Virus record (IMG/VR): IMGVR_UViG_3300021142_000012
Coordinates: 1 to 64,000 of that record
Direction: 5' to 3' (one strand)
Origin: a virus
Length of the DNA: 64,000 nt
The translations under genes and the position numbers were made by a program. Positions 8,261 through 14,476 of the stretch are shown here, piece by piece. The first letter of the stretch is position 1, and every line of letters starts with the position of its first letter. The notes beneath the pieces are model-generated. The model made no database searches, had not been told where the DNA came from, and saw only the letters and a list, made by a program, of their open reading frames with translations.

Positions 8261-8349
8261 ACTATTATTTAACGAATTGACAAAATAATAAAGTTATCAG
8301 TTATCGTTTCCAACCAGCTAAATAAGAGTAGAACTTTCTAGGACTGACT

Positions 8350-8943
8350 ATGCGCGACATTTTAGAAGTTATCAAGAATATTGACGACTTATACGAAAAT
8401 AATACTAATATGGCTATTTTAAAGGACATGGAACGTGTCTTTGATGAGCTCGATTTATACGTCTACGAGAACTGGGAAGACGGCGAACTAGCATCTGGAC
8501 CGTTCGTAGATCGTCACTGGATAACTGCTAGTTTTATGTGGCCTAAAGATAAGATGCCTAATCCTATAGCAGGTAAGCGTTTAATGGAATTAGGCTGTAA
8601 AATTAAGTACGAAAAAACTCATTTAATCGAAGTTCGTAAAGTTAAAAAACCTAGCGATCTGCGTCCAGGTACAAAGAAGGGTAAATTAGATCATAAACCA
8701 ATTTGGATCGTAGAAATACAGATGCCTAAGAAAATTGCGTTTGATATCTATCGCGGATATATGGACAGAATGAAAACAGAAATGGTTGGAACTTCTAAAG
8801 CACCGCAAGCAGGGACACCGGTTCCTGGAGGTCCTGCACCGACTACTGGAATGCCAACTCCGCCAACAGCAAGCCCAGCAGCGTCTACAGCAGGTGCTGC
8901 TCCAACAGCAGGTGCTCCAACAGCAGCCGCGGCAACAGTCTAA
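8350..8943 (+). CDS. Hypothetical protein with Ala/Pro/Thr-rich tail
   Basis: 197 residues. About 1-145 look globular (acidic, aromatic-rich; RHWITASFMWPKDKMPNPIA and a basic KVRKVKKPSDLRPGTKKGK-like stretch of charged residues). About 150-197 are low-complexity Ala/Pro/Thr/Gly. A stop-to-start gap of 8 bp and the same strand link it to the next unknown gene. T4-like marine phages carry similar pairs near virion genes, but I cannot assign a function. CTAAATAA upstream (8319-8326) is a weak late-promoter candidate. Confidence 0.6.
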   Translation: MRDILEVIKNIDDLYENNTNMAILKDMERVFDELDLYVYENWEDGELASGPFVDRHWITASFMWPKDKMPNPIAGKRLMELGCKIKYEKTHLIEVRKVKKPSDLRPGTKKGKLDHKPIWIVEIQMPKKIAFDIYRGYMDRMKTEMVGTSKAPQAGTPVPGGPAPTTGMPTPPTASPAASTAGAAPTAGAPTAAAATV

Positions 8944-8951
8944 GGATTATC

Positions 8952-9686
8952 ATGGATTTAATAGAAAGCCTTAATGCTAAAGATTTGCGAAACTTTGTTC
9001 GTAAAGTTTTTGAAATTGATAGTTTTAAAAGCAAGATTGGTAATGACGAAGATACTGTAGTATTAAGTTTCACTGTTAACCAAGCAGAGCCAGCAGACGA
9101 CTTAGAAAATTTTGTCGAGATGGGCTATTCGTTTGTATTAGATGCTGATGTAAGTCCAGGCGAAACCGATGATGGTACTTACAAAGTTTTTATAGAACTT
9201 GAACGTGATCGTCACGTTGCAGAACATATCATGGAAATCCTTGAAGGACTAAGCAAAGTTACTGGGATCGATGACTGGCGTTTTAGATATTTTAAAAGTT
9301 TTAAAAGTCAAGCAGCAACTGAAGAAAATTTAGCAGCAGCAGTTCCAACTGATAAGGAATCATATGATATCGCAACTGAGCGATTTCAGTTAGAAAATTT
9401 TAGTAATTTCTTTAAAGATAGTTATGCAGACACTGTAGAACTGTTAGACGAGTCAATTACATTTAATAGAATTTATAAAGATCCTGTATCATTTGAAGTA
9501 ATAGATAGCGGTAGTAAACAAGAAGTATACGAAAAGATGCCCGGTGCAATTATGTTAGAAAGCAATGCAATCGCAGAAGCAATTTATCTAACAAAATTTA
9601 TTGGTAATTATAATATCACTAAGATCGGTGATACATTTATCTTTGAAAATGCAGGTTGGGCAGTCGCACTTAAAAGGAAAGCATAA
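8952..9686 (+). CDS. Acidic hypothetical protein
   Basis: 244 residues, strongly acidic, with mixed alpha/beta character and no recognised motif, signal peptide or membrane segment. It overlaps the endolysin start by one base (TAATG), so it belongs to the same transcript as the lysis genes. Its partner may be the gene just upstream. Function unknown. Confidence 0.6.
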   Translation: MDLIESLNAKDLRNFVRKVFEIDSFKSKIGNDEDTVVLSFTVNQAEPADDLENFVEMGYSFVLDADVSPGETDDGTYKVFIELERDRHVAEHIMEILEGLSKVTGIDDWRFRYFKSFKSQAATEENLAAAVPTDKESYDIATERFQLENFSNFFKDSYADTVELLDESITFNRIYKDPVSFEVIDSGSKQEVYEKMPGAIMLESNAIAEAIYLTKFIGNYNITKIGDTFIFENAGWAVALKRKA

Positions 9687-10318
9687 TGGCAGACGGATTT
9701 ACATTTGATTTTAGTTTAGAAAAATGCACAGCAATTCTACAAAATAACCAATACTCACAACATTGGCATGAAGCCTTGAGTAAAATATTACCCGACTACG
9801 ATATTAACACACCAGAGCGTGTAGCCTGTTTCTTAGGACAGACTATGGTTGAATCCGCAGGTTATAACGCACTAGTAGAAAATCTAAACTATCGTCCAGA
9901 AACACTAGTTAAAATTTGGCCAAGTCATTTTCCTAATATGGAAGTTGCTAATGAATATGCACATCAACCAGAAAAGATTGCCAACAGAGCCTACGCAGGA
10001 CGTATGGGCAACGGTGACGAGGCATCAGGTGATGGTTGGAACTATTGCGGACGTGGCCTAATTCAAATTACAGGCAAAGCTAACTATGCAGCTTTTGCTG
10101 AAAGTATTGACACTCCGGTAGAACAAGTTCCAGAATTTTTAGGAACATTTGAAGGTGCTGTACAAAGTGCCTGTTGGTTCTGGGAAAATAACAATCTTAA
10201 TGCTCTAGCTGATAACGGTGATGTACTAGGCATTACTAAAAAAGTTAACGGCGGAACATTAGGCTTAGAAGAACGCCAACAACATACACAAAATGCACAT
10301 CAAGTGTTAATGGGCTAA
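9686..10318 (+). CDS. Endolysin, GH19 chitinase-like muramidase
   Basis: 210 residues. The signature FLGQTMVESAGYN (catalytic Glu about 56) and LVENLNYR (second Glu about 65), then the substrate-cleft stretch YCGRGLIQITGKANY, are typical of GH19 enzymes used as phage endolysins to cut the peptidoglycan glycan strand. No signal peptide or membrane anchor, so it needs a holin to reach the wall. It is followed at once by the spanin pair, forming a lysis cassette. Confidence 0.85.
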   Translation: MADGFTFDFSLEKCTAILQNNQYSQHWHEALSKILPDYDINTPERVACFLGQTMVESAGYNALVENLNYRPETLVKIWPSHFPNMEVANEYAHQPEKIANRAYAGRMGNGDEASGDGWNYCGRGLIQITGKANYAAFAESIDTPVEQVPEFLGTFEGAVQSACWFWENNNLNALADNGDVLGITKKVNGGTLGLEERQQHTQNAHQVLMG

Positions 10319-10319
10319 T

Positions 10320-10778
10320 ATGTTCAATTGGATAGTACAGTATGTGCTTGGAGATTTACCTACTTGGATTTGGCCGGCTGTTGCTGGTGCAGGTTTAGGA
10401 GTATATTTCCTAGCAGGTATACTTGGACATTTCCCACAAATAAAACCTTATAGTATTTTTATTAGACCCGTAGCCGGAATAGTTATAGTAATGGGTATAT
10501 TCATGTACGGCGGTGCGGGAGTTGTTAGCATTTATCAGGCACAAATTAAAGAAATGGAGCAAAAAGTTGCTATTGCTGATCAAAAAAGCAAGGATGCAAA
10601 CGCTCTACTATCTCAAGCACAGGCACAAAAAACTAAAGTAATTCACGATGTACAAATAGTATATAAAAATCAAATCAATCAATCAGCTACTAAATTAGAT
10701 GCAGACTGTAAATTTGACAAGACTGCTAGTAAAATTTTAAATGAAGCTGCAACTAATCCTGTAAAGAATACAAAATGA
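10320..10778 (+). CDS. Inner-membrane spanin-like protein (Rz-type)
   Basis: 152 residues with two hydrophobic segments (about 15-36 and 49-70), then a long charged coiled coil (about 72-130). Classical i-spanins have one N-terminal transmembrane helix and a periplasmic coiled coil; here there are two segments, so the topology is unusual. A role as a holin or combined holin/i-spanin is possible. The strongest argument is context: it follows the endolysin and overlaps (ATGA) a small lipoprotein that looks like the o-spanin. Confidence 0.6.
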   Translation: MFNWIVQYVLGDLPTWIWPAVAGAGLGVYFLAGILGHFPQIKPYSIFIRPVAGIVIVMGIFMYGGAGVVSIYQAQIKEMEQKVAIADQKSKDANALLSQAQAQKTKVIHDVQIVYKNQINQSATKLDADCKFDKTASKILNEAATNPVKNTK

Positions 10779-11044
10779 AAAAATTATTAATCATTAGTTT
10801 ATTAATTTTATCAGGGTGTGCTGCTCAAAAGACTGCGGTACTTACATCATTTCCAGAGGTTCCACAAGATTTGTTAACTGCATGTCCTGATTTAAAAACT
10901 GTAGATACTGCGACTGAAAAATTAAGTGAAGTTTTACCAATAATTGTAGATAACTACAGCACTTATTATGAATGCAAAGTCAAAGTAGATACATGGGTTG
11001 AATGGTATAATAAACAAAAAGAAATACAAGATAGCATAAAATAA
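10775..11044 (+). CDS. Outer-membrane spanin lipoprotein (Rz1-like)
   Basis: 89 residues. The N-terminus MKKLLIISLLILSGCAAQ is a lipoprotein signal with a clear lipobox (LSG-C at 15). The mature part has CPDLKTV and a ...YYECKVKVDTWVEWY pattern typical of phage Rz1-like proteins. The lipid anchor would place it in the outer membrane, where it pairs with the protein encoded just upstream to disrupt the outer membrane at lysis. The start overlaps the upstream stop (ATGA). Confidence 0.75.
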   Translation: MKKLLIISLLILSGCAAQKTAVLTSFPEVPQDLLTACPDLKTVDTATEKLSEVLPIIVDNYSTYYECKVKVDTWVEWYNKQKEIQDSIK

Positions 11045-11056
11045 AAGGAGATTGCT

Positions 11057-11557
11057 ATGGGATTTTTTACAAAAATCGAAGAGTTGGCTGCAAGTAAACT
11101 AAAAGAAATATTTTTAGACAGTCAAAAATTAGTAGATGCTAGTGAAGATGCGATTGCTAGTTTAGAGGCAAAACTACTAGCTGAAAAACAAAAAGTAGCT
11201 GACTTGGCTGCCAAGGCTCAAGCTGCTGCTGAGGCTGCTGCCGAAAAGGCCAAGAGAGAAGCAGAAGATCTAGTAGATGCTGCTTTAGATGCTGCTGCTC
11301 GTGCTGCTAAACATGCCGCTGCTGTTCCAACACCAGTTGCACCAGTAGTTACTGCTGATCCAGCACCAGTTGCACCAGTAGTTACTGCTGATCCAACACC
11401 AGTTGCACCAGTAGTTACTGCTGATCCAGCACCAGTTGCACCAGTAGTTACTGCTGATCCAGCACCTGTAGATTTAGTTGCTGACTTATCTGGCCAAGGT
11501 GTTACTGCAACTGTGACTCAAACTGACCCAAACGTAGGACCGCCGACTGCGCAATAA
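11057..11557 (+). CDS. Coiled-coil protein with Pro/Val/Ala tandem repeats
   Basis: 166 residues after an AAAGGAG ribosome site. Residues 1-90 form an Ala/Lys/Glu-rich coiled coil; about 92-140 are four copies of an 11-residue unit APVVTADP[AT]PV, encoded by a 33-bp tandem repeat; the end is short and polar. Such rod-plus-flexible-linker designs suit a spacer or scaffold. It lies within the lysis region but has no membrane segment. Function unknown. Repeat number may vary between strains. Confidence 0.6.
   Translation: MGFFTKIEELAASKLKEIFLDSQKLVDASEDAIASLEAKLLAEKQKVADLAAKAQAAAEAAAEKAKREAEDLVDAALDAAARAAKHAAAVPTPVAPVVTADPAPVAPVVTADPTPVAPVVTADPAPVAPVVTADPAPVDLVADLSGQGVTATVTQTDPNVGPPTAQ
11330..11461 (+). 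repeat. Four 33-bp direct repeats in coding sequence
   Basis: The unit, beginning ACACCAGTTGCACCAGTAG and ending CTGCTGATCCA, is repeated four times in frame with single-base differences (AACA or AGCA at the junction). It encodes the Pro-rich linker of the gene at 11057. Confidence 0.85.
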
Positions 11558-11560
11558 ATA
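11554..11560 (+). promoter_or_regulatory. Late-type promoter motif ATAAATA
   Basis: ATAAATA, 30 bp before the ATG at 11590, contains the TAA stop of the gene upstream. It matches the T4 late -10 core (TATAAATA) in seven of eight positions. Confidence 0.5.
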
Positions 11561-11589
11561 CTACTATTAAGCCAAAAGGAGCGAACTCA

Positions 11590-12174
11590 ATGGCACTATT
11601 AGATTCAATACTCGGGTTAATCACTAAAACCCCAAAAGATCCAGATGCACCAAAACCACCAGTTGGTTCACGTAGCGAACGTGAAGCCAAAATCAAAGAC
11701 AAAGCCGGTATGGTTATCAACGTTTTTGCTTTATTGCTTGCGGTTAATGTTTGGTATGGTGGTAAATTGTCTAGCACAGTATTAAACAACACAATTAAAG
11801 CTAGCGATGTTTATAATTTTTATCAAGCTAAGAGTCTTAAACAAGCCCTAGCAGAACAGAATCTCTACGATGCACAACAGCGAGGAGATCGAGTTCGTGC
11901 AGAGCAAATGCTATCTAAGATTGACAAGTATGAAAACGAACCAACCGAGGGTAAAAAAGCATTACTAGCTAAAGCTAATGCCTTAGAAGCAGAACGTGAT
12001 GATGCTAAAAAGCGTAGTCCATGGATCGGCTATGCATCAACTGCATATCAAATGGCTATTGTTATTTTATCAGCTAGTATCCTTGCTGTTAGCATGATGC
12101 TGTTTTGGAGTAGTTTTATTGTAGCGGGCTTAGGATTAGTTTTAAGTCTTAATGGAATATTTCTTTGGTTTTAA
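11590..12174 (+). CDS. Membrane protein resembling DUF4337 family
   Basis: 194 residues. A basic N-terminal stretch (SEREAKIKDKAG) leads into a first hydrophobic segment (about 38-56, VINVFALLLAVNVWYGGKL), then a charged helical middle, then two close hydrophobic helices at the C-terminus (about 152-194). This layout and the opening motif recall DUF4337 membrane proteins found in bacteria and marine phages, of unknown function. It sits between spanin and holin-like genes, so a link to membrane disruption is plausible. A late-type promoter motif and AAAGGAG precede it. Confidence 0.55.
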   Translation: MALLDSILGLITKTPKDPDAPKPPVGSRSEREAKIKDKAGMVINVFALLLAVNVWYGGKLSSTVLNNTIKASDVYNFYQAKSLKQALAEQNLYDAQQRGDRVRAEQMLSKIDKYENEPTEGKKALLAKANALEAERDDAKKRSPWIGYASTAYQMAIVILSASILAVSMMLFWSSFIVAGLGLVLSLNGIFLWF

Positions 12175-12193
12175 AATAAATTAGGAGCGAGCG

Positions 12194-12877
12194 ATGTCAA
12201 AAGAATCAAATAAAGATTGGATGCAGAAACTATGGCGTCCAATGATGGGTTGGATGTACATGCTAGTATGCGTGTGCGACATGATTGTATTTCCGGTACT
12301 GTGGGCGTTTTGGCAAGGATTTAATCATACTCCAATTACACAGTGGAATCCCTTAACACTACAAAGTGCTGGCCTGTTTCATATTGCCATGGGTGCGGTG
12401 CTAGGTATTAGTGCGTTTGGACGTACACAAGAAAAACTAGCAGGCACAGCCGCTAACCCAACTGCAACAAGTCAAACAATGACAAATAATACTAACATGT
12501 CAGGTGTTCCTGCAGGAATGGCAGGTGGCATGGGCGGTATGAACTCTGGAATGGGCGGTGGATTTGGTGGTGCTAGCTCTGGAGGATTTGGAGGAAGTAC
12601 TGGCGGGTTTGGCGGAAGTACTGGCGGGTTTGGAGGAAGTACTGGTGGATTTGGTGGAAGTACTGGCGGGTTTGGCGGAGCTCCTAGTGGTGGCTTTGGC
12701 GGAGCTCCTAGTGGTGGCTTTGGTAGTACTCCTACTACAACAACACCTCCAGCTTCGACAGGGGGATTTGGATCGGGTTTTAATAGCGGGTCAGGAACAA
12801 CACCCGCAGCACCTCCAGTAGCAGTAAATGCTAGTGGTAAGAAAGTTATTCCAACATTTAGTCAACCACCATTATAA
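12194..12877 (+). CDS. Holin-like protein (3-TM type) with Gly-rich tail
   Basis: 227 residues. The first 80 (WRPMMGWMYMLVCVCDMIVF ... ITQWNPLTLQSAGLFHIAMG) closely follow the pattern of phage 3-TM holins: a W-R-P-x-x-G/A-W start, two membrane helices, a Q-W-x-P-L-T-L link and a final AMGAVLGISAFGRTQEK. Holins form the inner-membrane lesions that release endolysin. The rest is low-complexity Gly/Phe/Ser with repeats of GGFGGST and GGFGGAPS, an unusual addition that is probably cytoplasmic or periplasmic and disordered. Confidence is good for the holin-like core and low for what the tail does. Confidence 0.65.
   Translation: MSKESNKDWMQKLWRPMMGWMYMLVCVCDMIVFPVLWAFWQGFNHTPITQWNPLTLQSAGLFHIAMGAVLGISAFGRTQEKLAGTAANPTATSQTMTNNTNMSGVPAGMAGGMGGMNSGMGGGFGGASSGGFGGSTGGFGGSTGGFGGSTGGFGGSTGGFGGAPSGGFGGAPSGGFGSTPTTTTPPASTGGFGSGFNSGSGTTPAAPPVAVNASGKKVIPTFSQPPL
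12582..12725 (+). repeat. Gly-Phe-rich short tandem repeats
   Basis: A series of 21-bp units encoding GGFGGST (four copies) followed by 24-bp units encoding GFGGAPSG (two copies), with third-base variation. They form the low-complexity tail of the holin-like protein. Confidence 0.8.
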
Positions 12878-12888
12878 GGAAAAATAAA

Positions 12889-13065
12889 ATGAAAAAACTA
12901 TTAACATTATTAGTAGCAAGTTGTTTTTTAGCTAGCCCAGTAATGGCTGCCAAGAAGCCAGCACCAGTTAAAAAAGAAGTTAAGCATCATAAGAAGTTCG
13001 ACGGCGAAAAAATGTCTGATACTAAACCAGATACTGCAAAGGCTCCTAATAAAAAGAAAAAGTAA
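12889..13065 (+). CDS. Small Lys-rich exported protein
   Basis: 58 residues. ATG follows AAGGA. The N-terminus MKKLLTLLVASCFLASPVMA is a textbook Sec signal peptide with an AxA-type cleavage site (VMA-AKK). The mature 38 residues are very basic (KKEVKHHKKF ... KKKK). A small cationic periplasmic protein at the end of the lysis region could bind LPS, peptidoglycan or nucleic acid. It has no cysteine bridge motif (the Cys lies in the signal and is not in a good lipobox). Function unknown. Confidence 0.6.
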   Translation: MKKLLTLLVASCFLASPVMAAKKPAPVKKEVKHHKKFDGEKMSDTKPDTAKAPNKKKK

Positions 13066-13080
13066 TTTTTGCTCAATCTC

Positions 13081-13109
13081 TTGACAGGTTCTCTTTAAGA
13101 TAGTATAAT
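13081..13109 (+). promoter_or_regulatory. Consensus sigma70 promoter of dnaJ
   Basis: TTGACA (13081-13086), 17-bp spacer, TATAAT (13104-13109), an exact sigma70 consensus. The start point near 13116 gives a 25-base leader to the dnaJ ATG. No clear Shine-Dalgarno sequence is visible in that leader. Confidence 0.85.
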
Positions 13110-13140
13110 TACTATATTAATTGGACCTGTTTTTACGACT

Positions 13141-13989
13141 ATGAACGATCACTATCAAACACTCGGTGTTAGCGAAGGTGCTAGCCCAGAAGAAATTAAA
13201 AAAGCCTATAGAAGCTTGGCCAATAAACATCACCCCGATAAAGGTGGTGACCAGGCTAAATTTAAAGACATTAGTGTAGCATATGAAACACTAAGTGATG
13301 CACAAAAGAAAGCCGAATACGATCAACAACGTATGTACGGTGGTGGCCAACAATTCCACTTTAATACCGGAAATATGCATGATATATTTGGAGGTATGCA
13401 TAATCCGTTTGGTGCTAATCATCCGTTTGGCGATATATTTGGCCGTCAAGTTCGCAGAAATCGCGATCTTAACATCACTTGTCAAATTAGTTTATTAGAT
13501 TCATATACCGGAAAACAATTAGAAGCAAACTATCAGCTACCAAGCGGACGTAATCAAAATGTTGTTATTAACATACCTCCCGGCATTAGTCACGGTGAAA
13601 CAATTCGGTATCAAGGACTAGGCGATGATAGCATTGCTGGTATCCAACGTGGTAATCTAAATGTTACTGTAGTGGTATTACCTGATCATGACTTTATACG
13701 TCAAGGTGATGACATTTATACTAATATTAATATTAGTCCTATTGAGGCTATGATTGGCTGCCGTAAGAAGGTTAAAACAATCACTGGTGAAGAGAAAGAA
13801 GTTGAGATACGAGCTGGAGTTGAAACCGGAACTGAATTTGCACAAGGCGGTGGTGGTTTTATTAATAATCATACCCGTAATAGAGGAAGATTTGTCAGCG
13901 TTGTTCAGATAAGAACTCCGGCAGTTACTGATCCTGTTATCATCGAACGGTTGCAACAACTGCAGAATGAACTTAGTAGTCGCTCCTAA
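13141..13989 (+). CDS. dnaJ: DnaJ/CbpA-like J-domain co-chaperone
   Basis: 282 residues. The J domain spans about 1-66 with the HPD motif (HHPDKGG, about 30-36), needed to stimulate DnaK ATPase. A Gly/Phe-rich linker follows (about 70-105), then the DnaJ C-terminal substrate-binding domains (about 108-270, with INIPPGISHGETIRYQGLGD). There is no CxxCxGxG zinc finger, so it is a type-II, CbpA-like J protein. It heads a block with peptide deformylase and ClpA, driven by its own consensus promoter. It would recruit host DnaK to phage or host proteins. Confidence 0.9.
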   Translation: MNDHYQTLGVSEGASPEEIKKAYRSLANKHHPDKGGDQAKFKDISVAYETLSDAQKKAEYDQQRMYGGGQQFHFNTGNMHDIFGGMHNPFGANHPFGDIFGRQVRRNRDLNITCQISLLDSYTGKQLEANYQLPSGRNQNVVINIPPGISHGETIRYQGLGDDSIAGIQRGNLNVTVVVLPDHDFIRQGDDIYTNINISPIEAMIGCRKKVKTITGEEKEVEIRAGVETGTEFAQGGGGFINNHTRNRGRFVSVVQIRTPAVTDPVIIERLQQLQNELSSRS

Positions 13990-14476
13990 TCCAGTTTTAC
14001 AATCTAATGCAGTTGACTGGGATTTTAAATCTGGTAACGATCCTTTTACTCTTGAAAAAGAAATGATAGAAGTTATGCAGGCTAGTAATGGTATCGGACT
14101 AGCCGCTAATCAAGTTGGTTTACTTTCTAGAGTCTTTGTCATACAATTATTACAGCATCCAGAAATAAAAGAACCCTTTGCTATGTTCAATCCACAAGTT
14201 GTAGCAACTAGTGATGAGATGCAAACAGGTGAAGAAGGGTGCTTGAGCTTTCCAGATTTATTTTTAGAAGTTAAGCGACCAAAAGAAATCGTATCGAAAT
14301 ATTTTGATAAACATGGAAAAGAGTGTATAATAACATTAACAGATATTGATGCTAGATGTTTCTTACACGAATTAGACCATTTAAATGGCGTGTGCTTTAC
14401 AGAAAAAGTCAGTGCCTTAAAATTAGCATTTGCAATTAAAAAACAAAGGAAGCAGAATGGTAGAACCAAGCGATAA
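13967..14476 (+). CDS. def: Peptide deformylase
   Basis: 169 residues carrying all three deformylase motifs: GIGLAANQ (42-49), EGCLS (90-94, Cys metal ligand) and HELDH (134-138, two His ligands and the catalytic Glu). The enzyme removes the formyl group from new N-terminal Met. Phage versions are known in marine T4-like phages and usually lack the C-terminal helix; this one keeps a short Lys/Arg-rich tail. Its ATG lies 23 bp inside dnaJ and its end overlaps clpA by 20 bp, so the three genes are translationally packed. Confidence 0.92.
   Translation: MNLVVAPNPVLQSNAVDWDFKSGNDPFTLEKEMIEVMQASNGIGLAANQVGLLSRVFVIQLLQHPEIKEPFAMFNPQVVATSDEMQTGEEGCLSFPDLFLEVKRPKEIVSKYFDKHGKECIITLTDIDARCFLHELDHLNGVCFTEKVSALKLAFAIKKQRKQNGRTKR

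Noticed and set aside
8277-8306. TTGACA upstream of the gene at 8350
   Set aside because: No acceptable -10 box at 16-18 bp; chance match in A+T-rich DNA. It was not counted as a promoter feature.
10690-10881. Second spanin pair suggested by the TM-plus-coil protein at 40690
   Set aside because: The protein at 40690 has no lipoprotein partner and lies far from the lysis genes, so only the 10320/10775 pair is called.
11330-11461. CRISPR-like array
   Set aside because: Direct 33-bp repeats without unique spacers, in frame within a coding sequence; a protein repeat.
12558-12821. 87-codon plus-strand frame in the Gly-rich repeat region
   Set aside because: Alternate reading of the tandem repeats giving Leu/Val/Ala-rich nonsense, with no ribosome site; the holin-like frame explains the region.
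13118-13438. Minus-strand and alternate plus-strand frames inside dnaJ
   Set aside because: They overlap a gene with complete J-domain motifs, lack ribosome sites and have no recognisable content.
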